Assembly (NCBI GenBank): GCA_027946555.1
Contig: JAPEVC010000158.1
Location: forward strand, 1-64,000
Direction: 5' to 3'
Length of the DNA stretch: 64,000 bases
Source of the DNA: Gnomoniopsis sp. IMI 355080
Lineage: Eukaryota; Ascomycota; Sordariomycetes; Diaporthales; Gnomoniaceae
Shown here: one piece after another, positions 1 through 9,545 of the stretch
How the letters are laid out: each line of letters begins with the position of its first letter
Numbering within the stretch: the stretch's first letter is position 1
The notes under the pieces: model-generated
The model's database searches: none
What the model saw: only the letters and a program-made list of their open reading frames with translations
What the model was told of the DNA's origin: nothing
Translations under genes and position numbers: made by a program

Positions 1-246
1 GTTTCTGGGTGGGCGGGGGATAACAGGAGTGCATATCGGCCGTTCTTGATTGGTACGAGGGCGTGCATTGGGCGTCATATGGCGCAGAATGGGATTCGGT
101 TGGTGGTGGCTATGTTGTTGTACCAATTTGATTTTGAATTGGTGCATCCGGAAGGGTTTGTGTGGGAGCGCGATGCGGGGAGTAATTTGATCTATACTGA
201 CTACGAGGTCAAGGTGCGAGTCCAAAAGGTGACACTGGAGTCTTGA
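1..246 (+). CDS. Cytochrome P450, C-terminal fragment (5' end outside window)
   Basis: The frame is open from the first base to the stop at 244-246. It contains the heme-binding loop PFLIGTRACIGRHMA, which fits FxxGxRxCxG with the cysteine thiolate ligand of the heme iron. About 50 residues follow, with the usual C-terminal strand (FDFELVHPEG) and a YEVKVRVQKV end. Only the last 81 residues are present, so subfamily and substrate cannot be judged. Its stop lies about 200 bp from the 3' end of the next P450, which is on the opposite strand. Together with the BBE-like oxidase and exporter further right, it suggests the margin of a biosynthetic cluster extending to the left. Identification as a P450 is secure; function is unknown. 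Confidence 0.88.
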   Translation, partial: VSGWAGDNRSAYRPFLIGTRACIGRHMAQNGIRLVVAMLLYQFDFELVHPEGFVWERDAGSNLIYTDYEVKVRVQKVTLES

Positions 247-448
247 GCTGCTAGGTTCCAGGACTTTAGCTGCTGACCGGCGCAGCATCAGATATGTATC
301 AGTGATCTGGATAAGAAAGTTACTTCTTACACAAAACCAAGTATATAATGTTGTTCGGCCGCTCTAGCACTTGGCAGGCTACGTATTCATATCCGTAAGA
401 CAGTATTCTGGCACGCTACGTATTTATGACCTGACATTTCTCTATCTT

Positions 449-2146
449 CTATTTAGCATGCACCTTGACTCGCAAACCCCTCGAACTCCCGCCCACGACC
501 GGAACAGCATCACCACTAGTGATCACAAGATCCGCAGCACTCGTCTCGAACAATTCCAGCGTACCAACATCCTCCTCCCCACTCACCTCAGCAGTACCAT
601 AGACCCTAAAAAGCGCAGCAATAGTAAGGTAAAGCTCAGCATAGGCCAAGTTCATGCCCAGGCACGCCCGGCCCCCCTTGCCAAACGACACAAGATACCG
701 GTCGAGCCGCTTGGCCGAGTCAGCACTGTGACTATCGACGTCCGACCAGCGCTCAGGCTTGAAAGCGTGCGAGTCCGGGAAGATGCTTTCGTCGTGATGC
801 ACCAAATTACTAACCATACTCACCGGCGTGCCCGGCGGAATCCGCCACTCCTTGCCGCCACCACCACCACCACCACCACCACCACCAGCACCAGCGCTGT
901 TGTACACCAGTGTCTCATCTGGGCAGATGCGGTGCAGGCGATGGTCGATGGCATGCGACAGCCTCACGCCCTCCTGCACCACGCCCGTCAGATAAGGCAG
1001 CTGCTCGAGCACCAGCAGCGATGGCCTATCCGCGGGGCTGGGAATCGCGGCCTCGAGCTCTGCTTTGAGCTTGGCGAGAATGGTCGGCCTCGCTAGCACA
1101 AAGTACGTCGCCACGCCCAGGGCCCACGCTGTAGTGATGGTGCCGGCGGCGACGACGACCTCGCCCTCCTGCCACAGGCGCGCGGGCGTCTTGTCGTAGG
1201 TTGACAGCGTGCTGCTGCTTAGAATCTCGTGGAAGATGGTGCGGTGCTGTTGGGTAGTAGTAGTAGTAGTAGTCTTGGCGTCGTCGTCGTACAGATCATT
1301 GCGTGTGTCGTGGGCGTGGGCGTGGGCGTGGGCGAGAGAGATATCGGCCACCTGCGCCTTGATGCTTGTTTGCAGTTGCCCGTAGGCGGCCATATCCGGG
1401 CTCAGACGCACGAGCAGCGGCGCGGGAAGACGTCGGAGGATGTCCATGAGCCAGGGAAAGTGCTTCAGTACGTGGCCGGCCTTGCCGCCGGCGAGCATGG
1501 CGTTGCGAAACGACGGGTCGAAGTCTGGGGCGGCGAGGCGGTGCTCGCTGCGGCCAAAGGCGTAGTCCTGCACAATGTCGTTGGTTAGCGCTGCATACGC
1601 GTCGTCCAGCCTGAGGATTTCGTTTTTGTCAGAGGAATCGGCAAGGCGGCGCAGGAGAATGGCCGTGTTCAGGTCGACGAGCGGCTGCAGGGCGCGCACA
1701 CTCTGCTTGGAAAAGTAGGGGCTGAGTGCGGCGCGGCGCCTGCGGTGCTCGTCGTGGGCGAGGGTGCCGATGAGGCTCTCGTCGACGCCAAAGGACCGCG
1801 TGATCCAATCCCACTTGTCGCGCTTGCGGCCGCTGCCAGCGTAGACGACGTCGAAAAAGTCCGGGTCCTTGATGTGGATCTCGTCTGGGTTGATGCGCAG
1901 CACGGGGCCGTACAGTGCATGTAGTCGGCCAATCTGGAAGGTGTACTCGGGCTCGGCCACAACATCGTACCAGAACTCGTACCAGTATGTCAGGGCTGCG
2001 AGACGGGGGCCGGGGAAGCCAGCGATGGGGCTGAGGAAGAGGCGATAGATGATTAGGTAGATTAAGTATGCTGCGCAGAGGGCCGTTGACGTCGTCGCCA
2101 GTGTGACAATGAATGCCGCCGGCGAGCTGATGATAGCCTCGATCAT
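449..2146 (-). CDS. Cytochrome P450, trichodiene oxygenase-like, with low-complexity insertions
   Basis: A single uninterrupted frame of 565 aa. The reading frame is open further upstream, but I start at the Met at 2146 because it leads directly into a hydrophobic N-terminal anchor (SSPAAFIVTLATTSTALCAA) followed by the proline hinge FPGPRLAAL. P450 landmarks are in order: I-helix AAGTITTAWALG (Ile replaces the usual Asp/Glu of AGxDTT), K-helix EGVRLSH (ExxR), FKPERW, and heme loop FGKGGRACLG. The N-terminal half (YGPVLRINPDEIHIKDPDFFD) is typical of the trichodiene oxygenase/CYP58-like group. Three microsatellite-encoded insertions interrupt the core: an Ala-His run, a seven-Thr run and a glycine run of more than ten residues between ExxR and the PERW region. 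These lie where loops are expected, so the enzyme may still fold. It is probably anchored in the ER and oxidises a terpenoid or other secondary metabolite; the substrate is not inferable. Confidence 0.85.
   Translation of the reverse strand: MIEAIISSPAAFIVTLATTSTALCAAYLIYLIIYRLFLSPIAGFPGPRLAALTYWYEFWYDVVAEPEYTFQIGRLHALYGPVLRINPDEIHIKDPDFFDVVYAGSGRKRDKWDWITRSFGVDESLIGTLAHDEHRRRRAALSPYFSKQSVRALQPLVDLNTAILLRRLADSSDKNEILRLDDAYAALTNDIVQDYAFGRSEHRLAAPDFDPSFRNAMLAGGKAGHVLKHFPWLMDILRRLPAPLLVRLSPDMAAYGQLQTSIKAQVADISLAHAHAHAHDTRNDLYDDDAKTTTTTTTQQHRTIFHEILSSSTLSTYDKTPARLWQEGEVVVAAGTITTAWALGVATYFVLARPTILAKLKAELEAAIPSPADRPSLLVLEQLPYLTGVVQEGVRLSHAIDHRLHRICPDETLVYNSAGAGGGGGGGGGGGKEWRIPPGTPVSMVSNLVHHDESIFPDSHAFKPERWSDVDSHSADSAKRLDRYLVSFGKGGRACLGMNLAYAELYLTIAALFRVYGTAEVSGEEDVGTLELFETSAADLVITSGDAVPVVGGSSRGLRVKVHAK
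857..892. repeat. CCA/TGG trinucleotide microsatellite inside a P450 gene
   Basis: A near-perfect run of CCA triplets. Read on the minus strand it gives GGT codons and encodes the polyglycine insertion of the P450 at 449-2146. In-frame length change is expected, because repeat-unit slippage keeps the frame. Confidence 0.9.
1253..1275. repeat. TAG/CTA trinucleotide microsatellite inside a P450 gene
   Basis: Tandem TAG triplets on the plus strand. On the coding (minus) strand they read as ACT codons and give a seven-threonine run in the P450, just after an acidic DDDAK segment. A GGGCGT hexamer run near 1313-1333 nearby encodes the alternating Ala-His stretch. Confidence 0.85.
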
Positions 2147-2640
2147 GATGGTTTTTGAGAAGGCTGGTGGACGAAAAATCTCCAGGGCTATCAGTGAGGT
2201 GGAACTGCACTGGCAGTGGAGGACACAGAAAGTCTTTGAGTCTCGTCGTTGGATGACTTGAGCGGGAGTCAGCTTGAACCCCGAATTGCAGTTTCTTGAA
2301 TTTCCGTTGTGCATTCTTGTGGTTTCCGGTCGTCGGAACTTGGTTGCGACTCTGTGCTGAGTATGACTGCAGTAGATAAGGTACTCTGCAGGCAAATATG
2401 TGCGTCGAGACGGGTTGTCAGACTGCTCACACACCATAGCCGAGTCACCCCCTCAAAAATAGAGGCAATGATGCTCATAACACTTTCAGGGTTTTTGCGA
2501 TTCCCATCGTCCATGCTCATCTCCCCATCCGATCTTGTCGGTTCATCTCGTCTCTCCCCAGGTGAGATCAAGAACCCTCTGTAGCTGTTCAGCCTTGATA
2601 CTTGCCACCTCAACTAACCTTGGACCTACCTAATGAACTG
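2147..2640. promoter_or_regulatory. Divergent intergenic region between P450 and FAD oxidase
   Basis: About 0.5 kb separates the P450 start (minus strand) from the first possible exon of the FAD oxidase (plus strand), so it probably holds both promoters. Short ORFs on either strand show no recognisable coding character. I see no clear operator motif. Confidence 0.4.
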
Positions 2641-2938
2641 ATGAAGCCACTATCCGAGACACTTGAGAGGCTGTATGGGGCATTGATGCTAGCCGGCATT
2701 ACTCTAGCTGAAGTATTAACAGCGAAGCCGACATCATGTTCATTTGCCGTACGTATGCGTTCAGTTTGAGACTTTGGCCGGTGATGAAGGGCTGTTGACT
2801 GATACATATCGTGTCTCAGTGTACTGTCTTGTCACAAATGGTTCCGGTAGAGCTGAATCCCGACTGTCAGTGGATCTCCTCAACGAAGAAGCTTAGAAGT
2901 GAATAAGTAGAACAGGAGCAACTGACCATCACCCAAAG

Positions 2939-4451
2939 CCTACCTCCTATTCTGGGCGCAACAGCAGCAAGCCATCATCCCAGCATGCCTAGTCCACGCC
3001 ACATCCGCAGAGCACGTAGCAGCAGCGGTAGGCATCTCCCGCTCCACCGGCTGTCCATTCGCCGTGCGAAGCGGCGGCCACTCGGACAGATCCGGCGCAA
3101 GTAACTGTCCAGGCTGCATCACCATCAACCTAGCAGGCCTGAACCAAGTCCAAGCCGCGGTCGATGCCGACGTCGTCCACGTTGGCGCCGGCGCGACATG
3201 GGGCCAAGTCTACGCCACCCTCGCCCCGCTCAACTACGCCACCACAGGCGGCCGTCTCACGAGCGTCGGCGTTGGCGGCCTACTTCTCGGCGGCGGGCTG
3301 AGCCACTTCTCGGGCACACGCGGCTGGGCGTGCGACGGCGTGCGCAGCTTCGAAGTCGTCCTTGCCAACGGCACCATCCTGCGGCACGTGACGGCCGACG
3401 ACGACGGGCACGGGCAGCACGCAGACCTCTTCCGTGCCCTGCGCGGTGGAGGCGGTGGGCTCGCCGTTGTGACGCGCTTCACGCTCGACGTGTTTCCTCA
3501 CCAGGGTAGCATGTGGGGGGGTTTGCAGGTTTGGCCGCAGGCGGCGTCGTCGTTGGCGGTGACGCGTGCGGTGGCCGACGAGTTTGTCGCGTTTACTCGG
3601 GAGGCGGCGCCGTTGAACCCGCACTTGGCGTTGTTCGCAGGGCTTGGCTATAGCGCGCACCTGCCTGGCCATTTCCTCTGGGCTGCTGGGCAATATGACA
3701 CGGAGAGCCGCCCACAATCAGGCGTGGACGGTGAAGAGAGAGAGGAGCCGCATGCTTTTGCCGCTTTCAACGCCCGGGTCGAGGAGCAGGGCGGCGTGGC
3801 CAAAATGGTGAGCACAACACGGCTGGCCACGCTATTGGAGCTCGCCGAAGAGCTGAACGGATCGGAGCCGCCGGGGTTAAGGAGCCGGTTCACCACGGCC
3901 ACGGTCAAGGCGGATGCGGAGCTGCTGCGGTTCATGGCCAAGGTGTTTGTGGAAGAGGTCGAGAGAGCGCTGGCCAAGGCGCCTGGCTTGGCGCAGGACA
4001 CAAACTTCAAACCCATGTTGGGCATTCAGCCATTGACAAGAAATATTTTGGCCGCCTCCACCGCGCGGGGGGGCAATGCAATGGGGCTGGATATCGAAGA
4101 TGGCCCTCTTATTAGTGAGTTATCTCGTTTTGGACCTGGTACCGGTACTGTAGGCCCGACGAACAGAACTAACTGAACATGATACATCTTCTAGTATGCT
4201 CCTTTGGGTGGGAGTGGTCCTCCAAAGAAGACGATCATGTCGTGATTGCTGGCATACAAGCAGTCCTCATGCGATCAGTGCTTGCTGCTCAAGAACGGGC
4301 CTTGTACCACCCCTTCAAGTATATGAACTACGCTGCTGAGGATCAGGATCCTCTGGGGAGCTATGGCTTGCGCAGTGCCGAGCTCATCGCCCGTGTTTCC
4401 GCCGCCTACGATCCTGACGGCTTGTTTGCAGCGCTAGTTCAACAGGCATAA
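2939..4451 (+). CDS. FAD-linked oxidoreductase, BBE-like (FAD_binding_4); 5' end unresolved
   Basis: Two exons are clear: about 2939-4114 and 4195-4451, joined by a GTGAGT...CTAG intron. The frame is open from about 2941 and begins with the family-typical FWAQQQ...IIPACLVHATSAEHV, then CPFAVRSGGHS. The His of RSGGH is the usual site of 8-alpha covalent flavin attachment. GAGATWGQVY, GGRLTSVGVGGLLLGGG and LANGTILRHV follow, which is the PP-loop/PCMH FAD fold. The substrate half ends in the BBE C-terminal pattern DPLGSYG...AAYDPDGLFA. The N-terminus is the problem. An ATG at 2641 opens a short exon (MKPLSETLERLYGA...) ending at GTACGT near 2748, but I could not find an exon with the expected Y-x-x-S-x-x-x-Y-W sequence between it and 2939. 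The gene may use cryptic exons or be 5'-damaged. Such enzymes oxidise alcohols, amines or ring systems in secondary metabolism and are often secreted. Confidence 0.78.
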
Positions 4452-4817
4452 GTTAGTGCCTAGAGTATATATATTTAAAGTTTGTGCAGTCAACCGCATA
4501 CGACCATAATGATGTGTAGGGTGTTACTGTACGCCGTGGCCAAAATTGATGATGTATCGATGCTGCGGTCACAGTCGGAGACTCGGTGGAAAGGTGACAT
4601 TAGAGTGCAGCTCCGAGAGCTTATCAGCAGTCTAATCCAGTGGCTCAACATCTGACGATGATACCTGCAATATGGGGCTAGGTCCGCACCTAGTTGTAAA
4701 CATTCTCTTGACCCCTCCGTCGCCGGCTTTATTTGTCATTCCTCTTTTCCCCGCGATTTCCCACAATGATGCGAATAGCCGCTTCACTCCATCAATTCTG
4801 TGCCTCATCCAGTGGAC
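4452..4817. promoter_or_regulatory. Intergenic region upstream of MFS exporter
   Basis: A 366-bp spacer between the FAD oxidase stop and the MFS start. It must hold the terminator of the first gene and the promoter of the second. It includes an AT-rich TATATATATTTAAA-like stretch near 4466-4480, just past the oxidase stop. Nothing else is recognisable. Confidence 0.35.
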
Positions 4818-6648
4818 ATGGAATTGGGCCGGGAATCGGGTCCCACAGATATGAAAGAAGTGAAAGCTGAAATAGATCTTACAGTTCTTGATCACGATCG
4901 GTCAACGGCAGCTGAGTCCAGTGATGAGACCATCCGTCAGGGTAAAGACGAAGCCAATATTGCTACAAGCCGCCATTCGGCCCCAAACACCGCCATATCC
5001 AAAGCGAGAGCCATCGCATTGGTGGCGACAGTTACAGGTGCTAGCTTTCTCAATGTATGCGTCTGCACTCCCATCCTCTGCTACATAATATTATCTTATC
5101 ATCACTGATGCCATGTATGAACAGACACTTTCAGGCCAAGCCCTCGTCATCATCCTTCCCTCCATAGGAAACGAGCTTTCCATCCCTTCCTCGCGGCAAC
5201 AGTGGATAATCTCCGCCTACTCGCTTGCATTTGGGTGCTTTCTCCTCGTTTGGGGCCGCATCGCCGACCTGTACGGCAAGCGGCTAATCTTCATCCTTGG
5301 CTCGGCCTGGGTCTCCCTGACGCTCGTCATCAATCCCTTTGTGCGAAATGAGGCCGGTTTTGCCCTCTTCCGCGGTCTTCAAGGGCTCGGCGCCGCTGCG
5401 AACGTCCCCACAGCCATCGGCATCCTCGGCACTACTTTTCCTCCTGGCCAGGCCAAAAATTACGCCTTTTCTACCTATGCAGCTGGTGCACCACTCGGCT
5501 CCATTTTTGGTAACTTGCTGGGTGGCGTTATTGCGAATTATGTACATTGGGCGTGGGTCTTGTGGGTGCTCGCGATCCTCGCTGCGCTGGTCACTATGGC
5601 CGGATTCTTTGTGATCCCTCCGCCGCCCACGACACTAAAGGCTCAAGGCGCCACAATCACCGCCACTGTAGACTGGGTGGGAGCGATCCTGATTACCGTT
5701 GGTCTCATGCTCTTACTATTCGCATTGACCCAAGGCAATGTAGTAGGCTGGTCAACATTCTGGATTCCCATCCTCATCGTTATCGCCTTGCTACTCATCG
5801 CCCTCTTTATACTTTGGCAGCATCGGCTCGAGAAGCGTGGCGGGCAAGCTCCGCTGATGAAAGTCTCCATCTTCCGCAACCGGCGCTTCTCCGCCGCCAT
5901 GGCCATCATGAGCCTCTTCTTCGGCGCTTTCAATAGCTACCTCATCTTCACGACCTACTTCTTCCAAGACTACCAGGGTCTCAGCCCCATCCAGACCACA
6001 TTGCGCTTCATACCCACCGGCGTCGTCGGCATCCTCACCGCCTTGGTGTGCGGCAAGCTCCTCGCGCGCGTGCCAACCAATTACCTGCTCACCTTCGGCA
6101 ATGCCTCCAACACCCTCTCGTGCCTGCTCTTTGCGCTACCCATTCCACCCACCACATCGTACTTTGCCTACGGCCTGCCCGCGATGGTTCTTTCCGTGCT
6201 TGGGGCCGATACGTCGTGGCCGGGCCTGATGCTGTTCACGTCCCATTCGTTGCCGCAGGCGGACCAGGCAATGGGCGGCGCGCTGGTCAATGCGGTGGGG
6301 CAGCTCGGGCGTGCGCTCGGGTTGGCGGTCTCGACAGCTGTGCAGACGGCGGTCATGGCGGGTGCGAGGGGTGTGAGTGTTCAGCATTCAGGACGGTTGG
6401 AGGTGGGCGATGAGCCAACGTTGAGCGGGCTGCGGGCTGCGCAGTGGACGAATTTTGGGATTGGTGCGGCGGGACTGGGTGTAGTTTTGGTGCTTTTCAG
6501 GGGCGCGGGGATTGTTGGAAGAAGTGGTGTAAAGAGTGAAGGGGCCACGGATGTTGGGCAGGAGAGTATGTCTAGAGATATGGGGGACGCTGAGGGAGCG
6601 TCGACGGAGGAGGGCAGTGATGATAAGGCAGGAGATGTGAAGGTTTGA
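4818..6648 (+). CDS. MFS transporter, DHA2-type (14-TM drug:H+ antiporter family)
   Basis: Two exons, 4818-5054 and 5125-6648, joined phase 0 across a 70-bp GTATGC...ACAG intron, give 586 aa. A hydrophilic N-terminus of about 60 residues precedes the first membrane helix (ALVATVTGASFLN). The second exon carries the family motifs: LPSIGNEL, SAYSLAFGCFLLVWGRIADLYGKR (MFS motif A), RGLQGLGAAANVPTAIG (motif B) and GAPLGSIFGNLLGG (the antiporter motif C region). About 14 hydrophobic segments can be traced, and a charged, acidic tail follows. The family exports toxic or endogenous compounds across the plasma membrane using the proton gradient. Its place beside two P450s and a BBE-like oxidase suggests export of the product of that pathway; this is inference. 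The upstream in-frame ATG at 4800 is a less likely start. Confidence 0.88.
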
Positions 6649-7130
6649 ATGTAGACCCAATGAGGTCTAAGATTCAATGTGGATAGTATGTGCAAAAACC
6701 ATACAACAGCAGTACTCCTTAATCGTTCACTATAACACTTAGCGTGATAACTTCGTGCTGTCTGGATGTGAATTTCATAAAGTGCATCTGAGGCTATTGC
6801 GCCTTTCGGTTGCGATCAATCAAGAGGGCCAGGAGGACCAGTCACTTCATTAGTGTGTTCGTAAATATTTCAGAACCTGGACGAATATTCCCAAGACAAT
6901 ATTTCTTGAAATACAAAAAGCCTCAGCGCTTCACCTGTTTTATACGTTTTTTTCGGTTTGAGTTCCTTTCTTGGTCAATGAGGACCCCAGGGTGTGTCAT
7001 TAGTCGCCAGCTTAGGTAAGCACCTGGTTGATTTTTGGACGACAATCTTTTTTCGCGACGAACTTTGCGTACCATTCACGAGCAACAACACCATCACTCG
7101 TTTCAGACCAAAATACTCTTCACCGCCAGC
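6649..7130. other. Intergenic region, no gene seen
   Basis: A 482-bp spacer between two plus-strand genes. It is AT-rich around 6840-6960, and the stretch before 7131 probably holds the promoter and leader of the next gene. No RNA gene or repeat is recognised. Confidence 0.4.
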
Positions 7131-7682
7131 ATGTCACTCCGCTACAGTTGCGCCACGGTCGGGCGCCATGCCTTACGTGCCTCCTCTTTCCAGACATCAA
7201 GCTTGCGACCCCTTGCCCTCGGCTCAGCACGTATTAGCAACTGTCACGACCAAACACAAGCACGATTCTCTTCTTCCTCCGGGATTGCAACGCTCACGCC
7301 CCCGTGGCAGTTCGAAGATCTCACAAGGCCAGAGCGCAGAGCTTTTGAGAGATGGGGACCGAATTACTGGTCGCACATGAACCCTGAGCAGAAAAAGCTC
7401 GCAGAACAGATGGCAGAGAAGCGCGCACAAACAGCCGCGCGATTGGAGAAGGAGTTTGGCAGCGATTGGTACGCTATCATGAAACAGGCCACAGCAATCA
7501 AGGACCAACAGGAGCTGGCGCAAGAAAAGGAGCGATTAGGTGACTCCAAGGAGTACCGGAAACAGGATACCAAGGAGAAGAAAGCGGCTCGGCGACAATT
7601 TTTCGAAGAAGCAAAAGCCACAAAGGCGGACAGATTGCACGAGGCGATGCGGGAGGTGGTACAAAACCGCGCAAGATTTTAG
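7131..7682 (+). CDS. Small protein with mitochondrial-type N-terminus, function unknown
   Basis: A single exon of 183 aa. The frame is open upstream, but the Met at 7131 starts a classic mitochondrial presequence: about 45 residues rich in Arg, Ser and Ala with no acidic residues (MSLRYSCATVGRHALRASS), ending near RFSSSS. The mature part has PPWQFEDLTRPERRAFERWG, then a long, highly charged helical region (EQKKLAEQMAEKRAQTAARLEKEFG, then repeated K/E/R stretches) that looks like an extended helix or coiled coil and ends NRARF. No enzyme motif is visible. The composition fits a small mitochondrial ribosomal or assembly-type protein, but I do not recognise the family. It is probably a housekeeping gene unrelated to the metabolic genes to its left. 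Confidence 0.72.
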   Translation: MSLRYSCATVGRHALRASSFQTSSLRPLALGSARISNCHDQTQARFSSSSGIATLTPPWQFEDLTRPERRAFERWGPNYWSHMNPEQKKLAEQMAEKRAQTAARLEKEFGSDWYAIMKQATAIKDQQELAQEKERLGDSKEYRKQDTKEKKAARRQFFEEAKATKADRLHEAMREVVQNRARF

Positions 7683-7874
7683 GCACAGCATATAAGAAGG
7701 TCAATGTGCAACAGAAGCGTGTCGCATCGAGGCAATAAGAGAAAATACTTGGCTGGCCGGGAAGCATGGAAAGCTGTGGAAGACAAGCACAGACAGGCGT
7801 CAGGCAGGGCGCAGTCGTTCGAGGACGCGACTCTGGATCAAATCGCGTTACCGGTCATAAGCATCTTATTATCA

Positions 7875-9545
7875 TTACAACCTCGCATATCGTTGCCTTG
7901 ACAACTCCTCCCTGCGAACATCAGTTGCAGTCGCATTGCTCGCCCTATCCCGGTAACACCATCGATCGAGACAAGCCTCACATTCCTCGGGAAGCGACAC
8001 TCCCTCCTCCTTCATCATGATTCCGCAAGCCAGACAAAGCCCCCAGCCTTCCTCGCCGTTCTGCGATGCGATTGCAACTCCATCCGAGATCACCCCTTCG
8101 GTGACATCATAGTCATACTGGAACTGCTCTGTCGCCAGGTTGCTCTGGTACGTATAGTTTACGTTGGGCAGGTACACGATTGTCACTGTCTCCGGCTCGT
8201 CGCACCCAAAGAACACGGCCCGGTTGTACAACTCCTCGGCGAGAAAAGTCTCTTGGTCCGGGATCGTTGGGAGCCGCGTGCTGATACGGCTAATGTTCTG
8301 CACATAATCCCTCACAGCGACCAAGCCCGCGCCGTTGGGGAGGTTATCCAAGTCAGAAGAGCTATCGCTGAGGAAAATCACCGACACGTTACGTGCCGGC
8401 TCAAGCAGCGGCGCCACAGGATCATTGTGCGTCATGAGCCCACCGTCTACCATATATAGTTCATCAACGGCAAATACCTCCGCCGCCATGTCGCCGCCAG
8501 CGCTGAATCCTTTGAACGGATTTGGCACGCGCCCAAACATAGTACTATCCGAAATGTCGTGCAAAGCCTCTGTGATGTCTTCAAGGACGCCTGTTACAGA
8601 GCTGAAAGGGTTGTCTTCAATGCAGCCTTCGTACGCAAAGAGATTTGATGACATGCCCAGCAAGAACCCGAGGTTGTCGAAGCCGGCGGTGCACTCGGTA
8701 CTGTTAGCCGCCGTGCCGAGATGCTCCATGGGAATCCACGCAGACACGCTGTCGTCCCAACTGCCAAACTCGAAAGGGTTCGCCTCCCACACGGTGCCAT
8801 TCGCCAATGGATCGCATTCGCCTGCCGCGGCGTTCACGCCGTTCATATTGATGATTGGGATGGGTGCGTTAAACTCTGTCATGTTCGAGTAGCCTGCGAC
8901 ATCTGACAGCCGTGTCGCCACCCCGCCGTCATCGCCTTCGAGCATCTGGTATGATAGTAACCGACTCCATACGTCTGTCAGGGAGGTCGGATACCCCGCT
9001 TCCTCTTTCTCAAGTATATCCTTTGCGATATCCGCATACTTCGCGAGGAATCTCCATCCTCCGGGCAACTCGATCCCATTGTCAAAGGCCTCAAGCCACA
9101 AGTCCTTCATCAGCGCCGAGATGGTTGGGAAGTTGTTGCCAGCCCAACTCGCGACTAGCCACGCGCCGCCTGACACGCCAATATGGTAGCTCAGCGCCTG
9201 CAACAGCCCACTGGTGCTCACATCGCTATCCCTTCCGTCCATGCCTTGCATCACGCCTGCGCCGACCAGAAAGGCCCGCCAGCCGCCGCCCGAGACGGAC
9301 AGCGCAAGGGTGGGCATACTGCTAGCAGCGCCGCCGAGGCCAGGGCTTTGGGCCTCTAGCCAGGTCCTGAGGGCGTCATCGGCTTTGGATTTGCGGCCAG
9401 CGAGATAGGCGGCTTCGCTGGTCCCTAGGACGGTGTTGCCATCGCGGATGGAGAGGCCTTCAGGGCAGTCTATCGAGGTGGGGGCGTAAGGCGAAGTGGC
9501 GGCTACGAGGGCAGCGAGGAAGGGGAGATAGAGATGTATCAACAT
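7875..9545 (-). CDS. Secreted lysophospholipase / phospholipase B (cPLA2-like catalytic fold)
   Basis: An intronless frame of 556 aa. Residues 1-17 form a signal peptide (MLIHLYLPFLAALVAAT). The catalytic landmarks follow in family order: SVSGGGWRAFLVGAG (oxyanion and arginine region), GVSGGAWL with the nucleophile Ser in GxSGG, and VDGGLMTHNDPVAPLL with the catalytic Asp in DGG. A Cys-rich C-terminus (CLACG...CEACLDRWC) matches the end of fungal phospholipase B. Several Asn-x-Ser/Thr sites are present. It should hydrolyse fatty-acyl esters of (lyso)phospholipids outside the cell or at the wall, in nutrient acquisition or membrane remodelling. Length is slightly below the usual 600 or so residues. 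The Met at 9545 is the start because it begins the signal peptide. Confidence 0.9.
   Translation of the reverse strand: MLIHLYLPFLAALVAATSPYAPTSIDCPEGLSIRDGNTVLGTSEAAYLAGRKSKADDALRTWLEAQSPGLGGAASSMPTLALSVSGGGWRAFLVGAGVMQGMDGRDSDVSTSGLLQALSYHIGVSGGAWLVASWAGNNFPTISALMKDLWLEAFDNGIELPGGWRFLAKYADIAKDILEKEEAGYPTSLTDVWSRLLSYQMLEGDDGGVATRLSDVAGYSNMTEFNAPIPIINMNGVNAAAGECDPLANGTVWEANPFEFGSWDDSVSAWIPMEHLGTAANSTECTAGFDNLGFLLGMSSNLFAYEGCIEDNPFSSVTGVLEDITEALHDISDSTMFGRVPNPFKGFSAGGDMAAEVFAVDELYMVDGGLMTHNDPVAPLLEPARNVSVIFLSDSSSDLDNLPNGAGLVAVRDYVQNISRISTRLPTIPDQETFLAEELYNRAVFFGCDEPETVTIVYLPNVNYTYQSNLATEQFQYDYDVTEGVISDGVAIASQNGEEGWGLCLACGIMMKEEGVSLPEECEACLDRWCYRDRASNATATDVRREELSRQRYARL

Noticed and set aside
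371..1096. 241-aa plus-strand frame opposite the P450
   Set aside because: It is the antisense shadow of the P450 at 449-2146, with Thr and Arg runs that only mirror the coding repeats; no motif of its own.
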